10,266 nt of DNA from JANWHZ01 sp041487535 (GCA_041487535.1 JBGPNM010000043.1:1-10266), one strand, 5' to 3'. Shown: positions 1 to 6,947, counted from the stretch's first letter. Notes: generated by a model from the letters alone, not told the origin. A program made the numbers and translations.

Positions 1-2
1 GC

Positions 3-464
3 CTATCGCTGTCTGTCCTTATACTCGATGAATTTTTTAATGACTGCAGGGTAACTTTCCCCTAGGTTCAGTTCTAAGGCATGTTCAGGGTCGACCCACC
101 GGTATGATGTTAACTCCGATTGGTCTAATTCTAGTTTGCCCCCGGCAACTGTCGCGTATACGTCAAAGTAGATAAAATGCGCCGGCCGGTGGAAATCGGG
201 GCTGCCGATCAGTTCGCCCCAATAGAACACTTCTATCCCTTTGAGATTAAGCCCGGTCTCTTCCTTGCCCTCTCGTACCAAAGCATCAAGAATCTTTTCG
301 CCGGGTTCGATGTGCCCGCCGGGCAGCAACCATTTGTCATCCCATTTCGTGGATTGGACCAGCAGTATTTCGGCCTGCTTATTTTCAATGACGATACTTC
401 CTACTACCTCGATGCCGCGAGGGTACTGTGCGTGATCCATGGTGTTTACTGCGTTAGGGCTCAT
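3..464 (-). CDS. NUDIX hydrolase
   Basis: Probably hydrolyses a nucleoside diphosphate linked to another group (NTP clean-up or similar) in the cytoplasm; the substrate cannot be told. The full Nudix box GX5EX7REX2EEXG is present: counted from the ATG at 464, G50, E56, R64, E65, E68, E69 and G71, preceded by the usual KWLLPGG strand. The frame ends in TAG at 3-5, so the gene is complete. The frame is open to a GTG at 500, with ATGs at 497, 464 and 440, and none has a Shine-Dalgarno site. I chose 464 because it overlaps the stop of the upstream gene by 11 bases, which suits translational coupling; 440 is equally possible because the domain starts just after it. It likely shares a transcript with the upstream small gene. 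Family is seen in sequence; substrate is unknown. Confidence 0.88.
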   Translation of the reverse strand: MSPNAVNTMDHAQYPRGIEVVGSIVIENKQAEILLVQSTKWDDKWLLPGGHIEPGEKILDALVREGKEETGLNLKGIEVFYWGELIGSPDFHRPAHFIYFDVYATVAGGKLELDQSELTSYRWVDPEHALELNLGESYPAVIKKFIEYKDRQR

Positions 465-783
465 TTGGGTTGGGGGAGGGTTCTGCCGGATCGCCATCAC
501 TCGGCGCGATAAGCGCCAGCAGTTCTTTGCCGGCCTCCCGGAAGCTATCCGGTAAGTCCTGGTCTTCTGCGGCGTGGAAGATTACCGTCAGATGTCCGGA
601 CCCTATGCTGATGCTCGAAGCATCGGTTAGACTTCGCCGTTTAATGAGCGCCGTGATTGCCGGTAACAGTCCGGTTATTCCGTCCCATTCGTTTGCCTCG
701 CCCGCCATAAATATAACCATGTAGGACTTCCATTTGCCGTCGTCAGAAACAATCTCTTGCCAGCCGTCCCGTGTATGTAACAT
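454..783 (-). CDS. Small hypothetical protein, first gene of NUDIX operon
   Basis: A 109-residue protein I do not recognise. The body (about residues 1-88) looks like a small alpha/beta domain with alternating hydrophobic segments (YMVIFM, HLTVIFHA). The tail from residue 90 is acidic and Pro-rich (PAEPSPNPNEP) and probably disordered. No signal peptide or membrane helix. The frame stays open to an ATG at 858, but the GGAGG there touches that ATG and is too close to work. I prefer the ATG at 783 because an extended -10 box lies 6 bases before it, predicting a leaderless mRNA like those of other genes here. Its last codons overlap the NUDIX gene, so the two are probably co-expressed. Function unknown. 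Confidence 0.6.
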   Translation of the reverse strand: MLHTRDGWQEIVSDDGKWKSYMVIFMAGEANEWDGITGLLPAITALIKRRSLTDASSISIGSGHLTVIFHAAEDQDLPDSFREAGKELLALIAPSDGDPAEPSPNPNEP

Positions 784-789
784 GCCGGA

Positions 790-798
790 AGTATAGCA
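790..798 (-). promoter_or_regulatory. Extended -10 promoter, leaderless start
   Basis: On the minus strand TATACT (795-790) is preceded by TG plus one base (TGCTATACT), an extended -10. Only 6 bases separate it from the ATG at 783, so transcription should begin at or next to the start codon. No good -35 is seen 17 bases upstream. Confidence 0.55.
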
Positions 799-901
799 GA
801 ATGTGACGCACTTTTTTGGAAACGATCGTGCCGTTACTTTACGGCGATTTCTTATCATCCTCCGAGGTAAGCGTTAGTAGCATACTTATTGCAACATGTT
901 T

Positions 902-933
902 TATACTTTCTGCATCGAAGTAAACAAGGAGGG
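902..933 (+). promoter_or_regulatory. -10 box and Shine-Dalgarno of the S53 protease gene
   Basis: TATACT at 902-907 is a good -10, though no convincing -35 is seen (TAGCAT at 878-883 is the best placed). AAGGAGGG at 926-933 is a near-perfect Shine-Dalgarno site 5 bases before the ATG at 939. Unlike the leaderless intracellular genes, this exported enzyme has a true 5' leader of roughly 25 bases. Confidence 0.5.
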
Positions 934-938
934 TAGCG

Positions 939-2195
939 ATGCGTGAACGCGCGGTTGTAAGGCTCAAATATGTAGCGTGGAGTCTGTTAAGCGTGAGTAT
1001 AGCGGCAGTGAGCCTGTGGCCGGCCTCCGCTCTGGCGGCCGGGAATACATATGTTTCAGCCTGCCCAAGAGTCGCCGCATATACGGCCCGGTGTTATGCC
1101 AAGCTTAAAGTTAATGCTATCTCAGGCCATCCGCTCATTGCAGCGAACGCAAACGGGTTGGGTCCAAGCGACCTTCACTCCGCGTACCGGTTGCCAGGCC
1201 TGCCGGCACGGGGACAGCCGTTTGTGTGGAACGGCCAAACCGTGGCAATTGTCGATGCTTACAACAATCCGAATGCCGCTGGCGATTTACTCGCATATCG
1301 TAAGTACTTCCACCTGCCGCTTTGTTCGTCCGGCAAGTCTGTGCCAACCGTCAAAGACCTTACCGGCTGTCTGTTTGCACAAGTGAACCAGCAAGGGCAA
1401 GCCAGTCCCTTACCACGAGGCGACACCGGGTGGGGACAGGAAATCGATCTGGATATACAGATGGCCGCCGCCGTCTGCCCGATGTGCAAAATTCTGCTCG
1501 TGGAGGCCAATTCCAGCTCTATGAACAATCTGGCGCTGTCCGTCGACACCGCCGCGCGTCTTGGTGCTACCGCAATATCCAACAGCTACGGCGGGCCGGA
1601 ATTTAGCACGGAGACGACGGTGCAGAGCCACTACAATCATCCGGGTATCGCCATTACGGTTAGCTCGGGCGACTCTGGCTATGGCGCTGAATTTCCTGCT
1701 TCCTCACAATTCGTGACCGCTGTTGGCGGAACTTCGCTGCAGCGTACCTCATCTACGACCCGCGGTTGGGTAGAAACGGCTTGGAACGGTGCCGGCAGCG
1801 GCTGCTCGCACTATATTACGAGGCCCTTGTGGCAAGCTGCTATTGGCGGCTGCTCGCACCGCACGGTGGCCGATGTTGCTGCCGTGGCTGACCCAAATAC
1901 CGGCTTGGCGGTATACGATAGCTATGGTTCGCCTGGGCAGGCTTGGTTTGTGGTCGGCGGCACAAGCGCCGCTTCGCCGATTATCGCCAGCGTCTACGCT
2001 CTCGCCCACAGCGTCAGTAGCCGACAGGTGTTCGCGTACGGCGAATTGCCCTACGCCCGTCACAAGAGTTTATTTGACATAGTAACGGGTACAAACGGCA
2101 ACTGCGGCATAACCATCCGCGCGCTCTGTACTGCAGGCTCAGGGTACGACGGGCCGACAGGCTTGGGTTCACCCAACGGCCTCAGCGGCTTTTAA
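939..2195 (+). CDS. Secreted sedolisin-family serine peptidase (S53)
   Basis: An exported serine-carboxyl peptidase of 418 residues. A signal peptide covers about residues 1-33, with a hydrophobic core at 13-28 and an ALA motif at 31-33 before the likely cleavage site. The sedolisin catalytic set is intact: Glu168 and Asp172 in QEIDLDIQ (the family's E-x3-D), the oxyanion Asp245 in SSGDSG, and the nucleophile Ser343 in GGTSAASP. The C-terminal calcium site is also present (FDIVTG with Asp380, and GYDGPTGLG with Asp404). Classic family members carry a long N-terminal pro-domain of roughly 170 residues or more; here only about 60-70 residues lie between the signal peptide and the start of the catalytic fold, so activation must differ or be simpler. 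Ten cysteines in the mature part suggest disulfides, fitting an extracellular protein. Family members often work at acid pH. It is convergent with the deacetylase gene. Confidence 0.93.
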   Translation: MRERAVVRLKYVAWSLLSVSIAAVSLWPASALAAGNTYVSACPRVAAYTARCYAKLKVNAISGHPLIAANANGLGPSDLHSAYRLPGLPARGQPFVWNGQTVAIVDAYNNPNAAGDLLAYRKYFHLPLCSSGKSVPTVKDLTGCLFAQVNQQGQASPLPRGDTGWGQEIDLDIQMAAAVCPMCKILLVEANSSSMNNLALSVDTAARLGATAISNSYGGPEFSTETTVQSHYNHPGIAITVSSGDSGYGAEFPASSQFVTAVGGTSLQRTSSTTRGWVETAWNGAGSGCSHYITRPLWQAAIGGCSHRTVADVAAVADPNTGLAVYDSYGSPGQAWFVVGGTSAASPIIASVYALAHSVSSRQVFAYGELPYARHKSLFDIVTGTNGNCGITIRALCTAGSGYDGPTGLGSPNGLSGF

Positions 2196-2245
2196 TTACG
2201 CAACAAAACTATCGCGGAAGTGTGGTAAATGCCAAATTCCAGTCA

Positions 2246-2263
2246 CTGTGAGTGCCATCACAG
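2246..2263. repeat. Inverted repeat between convergent genes
   Basis: CTGTGA and TCACAG form perfect 6-bp arms around 6 bases, in the 85-bp gap between two convergent stops. It could be a weak shared terminator hairpin, but no T-run follows on either strand. It also matches the CRP half-site pattern TGTGA-N6-TCACA exactly, although no promoter is near. Confidence 0.35.
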
Positions 2264-2280
2264 ACAGCCTGCTTAGGCCC

Positions 2281-3696
2281 TTATGCCTGGGCGCTCCAGA
2301 TAGTGAGAAATGCTGACAAGTCTAGGGTATCAACCGTGCCGTCGGCATTTACGTCACCTTGGCTAACTGCAGCGCCGGTTTTGCCCCAATTGCTGAGTAG
2401 TATGCTCATATCAAAGATATTGACCGCGCCGTCGGCATTAAAGTCGCCCGGTTTGCCGGTCGGCGGGGTCGTAGTGACCTGGGACTCGGCTTCTTGCAGC
2501 GCTTGGCTGACTGTTGCGACGGTAACACCGGTGCTCTTGATAAATGCCATCTCGGCAGCAAAGTCAGCCGGCTGGGTCGTGTATTGGCTGTCAGACGGGT
2601 CGGCTGGAATGGCAGCGATTTCGTGATAGCACAGGATCAACCAAGCGTGTTCGGCAATAGCACCGTTCACCCATGCCTGTACTTGTGCCTGGGTGATATT
2701 GCTGTCAACCTCGTACATTTTCAGCTGCGTGGCGTCAAGGCTATCCTTGGTGTTGTAGCCTGGATTGATGGTGCGCTGCGAAGCGTAGTACTTCTGACCT
2801 TCGGCGATGGTCGCGCTGTTGTAGGCGCCGAACGGGTATGCGAAGTCGGTGACAGGGGCGCCAATTAGGCTCTGAAGCGCAGCCTGGCTTTGCTGCATCT
2901 CCGCCGTCAAATTCGCTGGCGATAGGGTGGTCAAGTCGGGGTGGGTGACGGAGTGGCTGCCGACCTCATTTCCGGATGCGTAGAGCGCCTGCACCTGACT
3001 GCCGTTCATATATGCAGGGTCGGTAAGCGACCCGGAGATGACGAAATACGTACCGGCCAGTCCGTTCCGGGCCATACTAGGAGCGGCATTTACGTATTGG
3101 TTTTCCCAACCGTCGTCAAGGGTAATACTAACCAAAGCTCGGTTGAACGGCGAAGCAGTATAGGCGCTCAGGCTGTAGTCGTCACTTATTAGGTAGCCAA
3201 CTTTGGCTAGGAGCTGGTAGACGGCTATGCTTTTGGCACCGGCTGGCGGCGTAAAGGTGGTTTTAAACTGTGCCCAGTTGGCGCTTGCGAGTACGGTAGA
3301 GACGTAAAAGTACTGGGTGGTGCCGTCGCTCATCGTGACTTCAGCGTCAACTTCGGTATCAACGTTGGATTGGTACCAATTGCTGTATTCATAAACCTGG
3401 CCGGCAACGACGGGTATGTCGGCGTAGTACCAGTTTGCGGCGCCATCGGTGTGCTGGGTAGTTTGAACTTCGACGCTCTGCGTGCCGGTGTGGCCGGTGT
3501 TTAAATAGCTGAAGGTAGATGTGTTGGCGCCCCAGCTTCCCGGTGCCCAGCTCTGCGGTGTAGCCGCATCCTGGACTATTTCCATCGACGGGTTAGTAAT
3601 AAGGTTTGCGGCGTTCGTATCTGCGTGCGCAACTCCGCATAGGGGCAGGGAACTAAGTAATACTGTCAGTGCCACAGCGGCGAATTTCTTAAGCAT
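2281..3696 (-). CDS. Secreted polysaccharide deacetylase (NodB/CE4) with dockerin
   Basis: A 471-residue exported enzyme expected to remove acetyl groups from a polysaccharide (peptidoglycan, chitin or xylan-type; not decidable). Order of parts: signal peptide about 1-26; a beta-rich CBM-like region about 28-180 (starts NLITNPSMEI, typical of CBM4/9/22-like modules); NodB catalytic domain about 185-405; Thr/Pro linker about 408-415; type I dockerin 416-468. NodB motifs are clear: LDDGW (catalytic base Asp194, metal ligand Asp195), the His pair H248 and H252 in SHSVTH, the YPFG loop at 287-290, and the late LILCYHE with His358. The dockerin has two calcium loops, with Asp418/Asn420/Asp422/Asp429 and Asp448/Asn450/Asp452/Asp459. 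No cohesin or scaffoldin gene is in the window. The start is supported by GGAG on the minus strand 7-8 bases before the ATG and by a strong promoter. Confidence 0.93.
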   Translation of the reverse strand: MLKKFAAVALTVLLSSLPLCGVAHADTNAANLITNPSMEIVQDAATPQSWAPGSWGANTSTFSYLNTGHTGTQSVEVQTTQHTDGAANWYYADIPVVAGQVYEYSNWYQSNVDTEVDAEVTMSDGTTQYFYVSTVLASANWAQFKTTFTPPAGAKSIAVYQLLAKVGYLISDDYSLSAYTASPFNRALVSITLDDGWENQYVNAAPSMARNGLAGTYFVISGSLTDPAYMNGSQVQALYASGNEVGSHSVTHPDLTTLSPANLTAEMQQSQAALQSLIGAPVTDFAYPFGAYNSATIAEGQKYYASQRTINPGYNTKDSLDATQLKMYEVDSNITQAQVQAWVNGAIAEHAWLILCYHEIAAIPADPSDSQYTTQPADFAAEMAFIKSTGVTVATVSQALQEAESQVTTTPPTGKPGDFNADGAVNIFDMSILLSNWGKTGAAVSQGDVNADGTVDTLDLSAFLTIWSAQA

Positions 3697-3733
3697 GCAC
3701 AGTCTCCGTAAATGTGTCCGTAATATTGACTAA

Positions 3734-3762
3734 ATAATACATTAAAGTTGCAAGTAAGTCAA
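3734..3762 (-). promoter_or_regulatory. Sigma70-type promoter of the deacetylase gene
   Basis: TTGACT (3762-3757), a 17-bp spacer and TATTAT (3739-3734) on the minus strand: the best -35/-10 pair in the window. The mRNA would carry a leader of about 30 bases containing the GGAG ribosome binding site. Confidence 0.7.
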
Positions 3763-3974
3763 TAAGGTACTAGAGCTTATAACCTTATCGCCGAACGGCT
3801 ACCTATGGGCTGGGCGGGTGCCGCTAGGATTCGTCTCGCCGGCCGAATGGCTGTTACGGCTGTAGCCGGAGCAGTCAGTTGTTGCATGTTCCCTTGGAAC
3901 AATCGGCAGGCTGAGCGAAAACGTGCTGCCCTGGCTGACTGATGCGTGTCGGTGGGACGTATCGCAACGTCTTA
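3763..3974. other. Gene-free spacer between divergent promoters
   Basis: No credible ORF or known RNA gene seen. The stretch 3796-3868 can fold weakly: CGGCTAC (3796-3802) pairs with GTAGCCG (3862-3868), but a local hairpin CGGC-TGTA-GCCG (3857-3868) competes. It may be an untranslated regulatory or structured region, or nothing. Confidence 0.25.
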
Positions 3975-4003
3975 TTCGACACTCCGTGGAAAAACATTAT
4001 AAT
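3975..4003 (+). promoter_or_regulatory. Promoter of the first HD-domain gene
   Basis: TTCGAC (3975-3980), a 17-bp spacer and a perfect TATAAT (3998-4003). The ATG at 4015 lies 11 bases after the -10, so the leader would be only 4-5 bases, near-leaderless, and no Shine-Dalgarno site could fit. Confidence 0.65.
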
Positions 4004-4014
4004 TCTAAAGTACG

Positions 4015-4701
4015 ATGTATAATTCCGGCCCGCCCATATTTAAGTTTGAAGCACCTGGTGTTGCCCCCGGCCTTTCCGACATCGGCAACTCGGTGTTGGG
4101 CGCTGCGTGTTTAGCTGAGCAGCTGGCTTTGGAAAATAGGACTAACGTCGACCATAAGGATGGCAGGGCGGAAACCGTAGCGGAACATTCCAATATGCTC
4201 GCGATTGTCGGTCCTATAATCGCCGAACAATACTTTCCGCACCTAGATGCCAATCTCGTAGCGCGGTTTGCGACCATCCACGATTTACTCGAAGCGTATG
4301 TGGGGGATACGCCAACATATAACTACCATGCAGTAGATATGCCGGCGAAAGAACAACGCGAGGGCCTGGCGTTACAGCAGCTGGCGTGCGACTACGCGGA
4401 GTCACCGCTGTTTGTCGGAGTGGTTAAGCAGTATGCAGAGCAGTTAGTCCCGGAAGCGCGATTTATAAGGGTACTGGATAAGATCATGCCGCTGCTGCAG
4501 CATTTCCATAACGGCGGAAGGAATTTACGGACACTCACCACACGCGAACAGTTGCTTACCGCACAGTCAGTACGCAACGAGCACTTACGGGAACAATATC
4601 CCGAATTTGAAGAGCTTATACGACTACGTGAAGAGTTGACAAAACACGCCGCCGATACTCTGTTCGAACATGAACGCGATAACGAAGCAGCTAATGTCTA
4701 A
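4015..4701 (+). CDS. HD-domain phosphohydrolase (YfbR/HDDC2-like)
   Basis: A 228-residue cytoplasmic HD-superfamily protein, probably a metal-dependent phosphohydrolase on a nucleotide. Motifs: His58 in ETVAEHSNML, the His89-Asp90 pair in IHDLLEAYVGDTP with Glu93 and Asp98, and Asp155 in FIRVLDKIMP. The Asp-x2-Glu-x4-Asp spacing (90/93/98) is the same as in E. coli YfbR (69/72/77), a 5'-deoxynucleotidase, and the last Asp lies at a comparable distance. It is longer than YfbR, with about 25 extra N-terminal residues and a charged C-terminal helix from about 190. The start follows a strong promoter with almost no leader. A second HD protein at 7729 has the same motif set, so the window holds two distant paralogues. 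Substrate is inferred only from the family. Confidence 0.82.
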   Translation: MYNSGPPIFKFEAPGVAPGLSDIGNSVLGAACLAEQLALENRTNVDHKDGRAETVAEHSNMLAIVGPIIAEQYFPHLDANLVARFATIHDLLEAYVGDTPTYNYHAVDMPAKEQREGLALQQLACDYAESPLFVGVVKQYAEQLVPEARFIRVLDKIMPLLQHFHNGGRNLRTLTTREQLLTAQSVRNEHLREQYPEFEELIRLREELTKHAADTLFEHERDNEAANV

Positions 4702-4735
4702 CGGATAGCAGCCCGGCCGGAATCGAAGTGTTTAA

Positions 4736-4759
4736 ATGCAGCAAGAGTCCACTCTGCAT
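4736..4759. terminator. Possible weak hairpin terminator
   Basis: AGAGT-cc-ACTCT (4744-4755), extended by ATGC (4736-4739) with GCAT (4756-4759), with a 4-base bulge. It lies 34 bases after the first HD gene and about 27 bases beyond the TAG of the frameshifted membrane-protein extension on the other strand. The T-tract is poor on both sides, so termination is only a suggestion. Confidence 0.3.
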
Positions 4760-4785
4760 ATTTCGATGCGGAGAGTAGCAGCGCT

Positions 4786-4918
4786 CTATCTCGCCCCGAG
4801 CTGCAATGCCCATATTGTAAAAGCGAACACCGAGACTGCAACGATGACGGCATCAATCAGAATGCGCGTTCGGAGCGGCTGTTGCCGCTTTATCTTACGC
4901 GCAGGTAGGTGCCAGCGC
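4786..4918 (-). pseudogene. Out-of-frame C-terminal part of the membrane protein
   Basis: In the +1 frame relative to the 4895-5257 gene, an open stretch of 43 codons encodes a basic segment (RKIKRQQPLRTR) followed by a clean hydrophobic helix (ILIDAVIVAVSVFAFTIWAL) and a TAG at 4786-4788. It has no ATG, GTG or TTG before the helix, so it is not a separate gene. It reads naturally on from NPELK of the upstream frame, which supports a frameshifted single gene. Confidence 0.5.
4864..4902. repeat. Nested inverted repeats over the membrane-protein stop
   Basis: GCGCGT (4864-4869) pairs with ACGCGC (4897-4902), and inside it AGCGGC (4874-4879) pairs with GCCGCT (4884-4889) around TGTT. The plus strand continues TTATCTT after the inner stem, so it may end plus-strand transcripts from the HD gene. 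The stretch may equally be coding sequence of the frameshifted extension. Confidence 0.35.
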
Positions 4919-5257
4919 TTTTAGTTCTGGATTGAGCCAGACCAGCTGTGCCCGCAGTTCACGGGATATGATCTTTCCGATCGTAACCAGTTCATACAAT
5001 CCGTATAGAGGTAAACCGAATCCAACAATAAGGACAGCGAGACCGCCTCGCCCTTGATTGGTACCGAGATACGACTTATCTCCTGGAAGCATTATAGCCA
5101 GGAAGATAACGCCGAGGACTATGCATATGAGGGCGTGTTTAATATGGTACCGGCGCTGTTTTTTATATTCAGCCGGATCACCAAACCGCCGCGGGTCCTG
5201 GTATGCAGCCTCTAGGCTCTGGCTGATTTCTTTGCTGTGGTTTTCGGCGTCAGACAT
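4895..5257 (-). CDS. Small membrane protein, probably frameshifted near its end
   Basis: A 120-residue protein I do not recognise. Residues 1-40 are charged and probably cytoplasmic; two membrane helices follow at about 41-58 (HALICIVLGVIFLAIML) and 70-93. Start: ATG at 5257 with GAGG on the minus strand about 5 bases upstream; the frame is open to an ATG at 5335 that has a -10 box 10 bases before it, so a longer form is possible. The last seven residues after Lys113 look unnatural. Removing one base from the four-T run at 4919-4922 opens the frame to a TAG at 4786, adding a basic stretch and a third helix, for about 156 residues. Either the gene carries a real one-base insertion or the assembly has an error. 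It lies downstream of the HEPN gene on the same strand, with a 108-bp gap. Confidence 0.6.
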   Translation of the reverse strand: MSDAENHSKEISQSLEAAYQDPRRFGDPAEYKKQRRYHIKHALICIVLGVIFLAIMLPGDKSYLGTNQGRGGLAVLIVGFGLPLYGLYELVTIGKIISRELRAQLVWLNPELKALAPTCA

Positions 5258-5322
5258 ACTTGCCTCATTTATATGCGCATGCGGCGCATCGTGAAGTTTT
5301 CGCAATAAACTGAGCTTATATA

Positions 5323-5336
5323 ATTGCTGCAGCATT
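5323..5336. repeat. 14-bp repeat, copy 1 (left of the HEPN gene)
   Basis: The 14 bases ATTGCTGCAGCATT recur exactly at 6934-6947 in the same orientation. The core TGCTGCAGCA is itself a 10-bp palindrome. The two copies bracket the HEPN gene and its promoter. This copy lies just inside the longest possible reading frame of the small membrane protein. Confidence 0.5.
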
Positions 5337-5345
5337 ATTGCTGAA

Positions 5346-5351
5346 AGTATA
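5346..5351 (-). promoter_or_regulatory. Possible -10 box for the small membrane protein
   Basis: TATACT on the minus strand (5351-5346), between the HEPN stop and the membrane-protein gene. It predicts a leader of about 80 bases to the GAGG-preceded ATG at 5257, or near-leaderless use of the ATG at 5335. No -35 is evident. Confidence 0.35.
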
Positions 5352-5365
5352 ACGATGTTACGATC

Positions 5366-6748
5366 TTAGCGCGAAAGTTTTTTAAGCAGATTAACTTCCC
5401 ATGCGGGATTAAACTTTTTATTTTTTGTTTTAGCAGTTGCTATAACAGCCTTAAGAATACCTTGGTGCACAACGGATTCAACAACCTTATTAAATACGTG
5501 TAACGTGACTTCTTGACCCAAATGTCCAAGCAGTTTAGGCGCAGGCATGCCGCCATGCGCAATGGAACTCCTAGCATCATAGGCGTTCTTCATCAGCTTG
5601 TAGACTTCGGTCTTAGTCATACTGATCTTGCTTGGGTCGGCCCAACTTGCCGCCCTTAGAGCAAGCCTGAATTTCAATTCGCCTTTATCTTGTGGTGACC
5701 CCGTGTCACTTAGGTACAAAGCCTCAGCAGAAATCATTAAATCCAGCAGTCTGTCATCTTCCTGAATTCGATCTTCAGCAAAGGCAAGACGACGCGTAGC
5801 GAGGTATAAGCTTTGGTCTTTTGGGCGTTCCCCAGCAAACATTAGGTTCCATGTTCGCTTGAAGGCTTTCGCTTGCTTTTGGTCAATCACAGTAAGATTG
5901 AAGCGAGCTACATGAGACGTGGTGGAAACGCTACCAGTGGTGTACATATGAAATCCTGACGGCCAGCCTTGTGACTCTTCGGCTCTACCTCCGAAACGCA
6001 TGTTAGTAATTCCAAGTAAAGCAGCAACTATCTGAACATCTTGCAAGAGCTGCGCTTTTTCTTGCTCCTGCTTATTAAACTCGTCCAGACTCGACTCAAC
6101 GTCACCAATGAGCTTTTGCTGTTTTGATGCATATTCCAAACCGCAGTATTGACTTTCCCTATCTGAGATTAGACCATAACTTTGATTAACGTTTATGATG
6201 CCTGAACTGATGCAGTCAGATATCTCCTCATCTGTAAGCGGCCTTATAAGTACATGCTCGTTAATACGCAGTGGTTTCTCTACGCGCAGTCCATTGATTG
6301 GCCAGACCGTTATCGCTGTGTATTTATCCTCAGCGATAAAGCTCTCAAATTCAGTGTAGTCTTTTGCAAACGAGTCAGGTTTTAGCTCAACTTGAGTGCC
6401 AGCCGCGGTAACTTCTGGTTTTCTAAGGAATGCGTGCGCAATTTGGTCTAGTTGCATTGTTCTTTTTGATGACGCACTACCTACTAGCTTATTGAGATGT
6501 TTAGCAATATCCGGGGTTTCATTCGCTGTCTGAACCAGTCTTAACCACTCTGGCAATTGCTTTAGCTCGTCTTCAATGCGGAAATCCCATTGGACAGCAG
6601 CACGTCGTCGCATATGACCGTCGCTATCTCGTCGCCAACGCTCCATACCTAAATTGATAAGACTGCGATCTGCATTGCTCCACAACTTCTTGAGTGCAGC
6701 CCTACGCCAGTCTTGCAGTGCTTTTCTAAACTCCGGATACTTCGTCAT
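5366..6748 (-). CDS. ApeA-like HEPN domain protein
   Basis: A 460-residue cytoplasmic protein. The C-terminal third carries a HEPN domain of the type found in ApeA and similar phage-defence proteins: an acidic helix (LLDLMISAEALYL, about 334-346), a basic Arg-rich helix (KFRLALRAASWA, about 359-370), then ARSSIAHGG with the HEPN R-x4-H pair Arg393 and His398. HEPN proteins with this pair are commonly metal-independent RNases. The N-terminal 300 residues match nothing I know; a Glu/Gln-rich, likely coiled segment lies at about 205-237. No signal peptide or membrane helix. Start: the ATG at 6748 has a TATAGT 8 bases upstream, again a leaderless layout; a TTG at 6757 is in frame but falls in the promoter. 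The gene looks AT-richer than the enzyme genes and lies between two 14-bp repeats, which hints at transfer. RNase and defence roles are inference. Confidence 0.8.
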   Translation of the reverse strand: MTKYPEFRKALQDWRRAALKKLWSNADRSLINLGMERWRRDSDGHMRRRAAVQWDFRIEDELKQLPEWLRLVQTANETPDIAKHLNKLVGSASSKRTMQLDQIAHAFLRKPEVTAAGTQVELKPDSFAKDYTEFESFIAEDKYTAITVWPINGLRVEKPLRINEHVLIRPLTDEEISDCISSGIINVNQSYGLISDRESQYCGLEYASKQQKLIGDVESSLDEFNKQEQEKAQLLQDVQIVAALLGITNMRFGGRAEESQGWPSGFHMYTTGSVSTTSHVARFNLTVIDQKQAKAFKRTWNLMFAGERPKDQSLYLATRRLAFAEDRIQEDDRLLDLMISAEALYLSDTGSPQDKGELKFRLALRAASWADPSKISMTKTEVYKLMKNAYDARSSIAHGGMPAPKLLGHLGQEVTLHVFNKVVESVVHQGILKAVIATAKTKNKKFNPAWEVNLLKKLSR

Positions 6749-6756
6749 CAGATACA

Positions 6757-6762
6757 ACTATA
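6757..6762 (-). promoter_or_regulatory. -10 box of the HEPN gene, leaderless start
   Basis: TATAGT on the minus strand (6762-6757), 8 bases before the ATG at 6748, so transcription should start at or one base before the start codon. No -35 at the right distance. Confidence 0.45.
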
Positions 6763-6895
6763 ACCTATTCGACCCAGTACATCTCTCTTTCGTCAAAGGT
6801 TATAACCGTCATTTCTATCAAGAAAACGGCACATTTTGTCCCGTTAAGTCTACCTCTTCGGACATAGGTTGAAACCGATACACCGATCAATAAAT

Positions 6896-6923
6896 GAAAA
6901 GCTCCCAATCAAGGGAGCTTTTC
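6896..6923 (-). terminator. Strong intrinsic terminator
   Basis: A perfect 11-bp stem, GAAAAGCTCCC (6896-6906) and GGGAGCTTTTC (6913-6923), with a 6-base loop. On the minus strand it is followed by ATTTATTG and lies 80 bases after the stop of the 7003 membrane-protein gene, so it most likely ends that transcript. The A and T arms make it usable in both directions, and it insulates the HEPN gene from upstream transcription. Confidence 0.85.
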
Positions 6924-6933
6924 TAAGCGTCAT

Positions 6934-6947
6934 ATTGCTGCAGCATT
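6934..6947. repeat. 14-bp repeat, copy 2 (right of the HEPN gene)
   Basis: Exact copy of 5323-5336 (ATTGCTGCAGCATT), same orientation, between the terminator at 6896-6923 and the end of the next minus-strand gene. Flanking bases do not match beyond the 14. Confidence 0.5.

Noticed and set aside
784..858. N-terminal extension of the unknown gene to the ATG at 858
   Set aside because: The GGAGG touches the ATG, leaving no spacing, and a leaderless-type promoter points to 783.
3796..3868. Structured RNA or riboswitch in the divergent spacer
   Set aside because: Only a 7-bp long-range stem and a competing hairpin; no known riboswitch or SRP RNA motif.
4736..4924. Plus-strand ORF of 62 residues
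   Set aside because: No ribosome binding site and low-quality composition; it is antisense to the frameshifted membrane-protein extension.
6765..6812. Fifteen-codon leader ORF upstream of the HEPN gene (minus)
   Set aside because: No ribosome binding site or good promoter before it, and its end overlaps the region just upstream of the HEPN -10 box. Likely chance.
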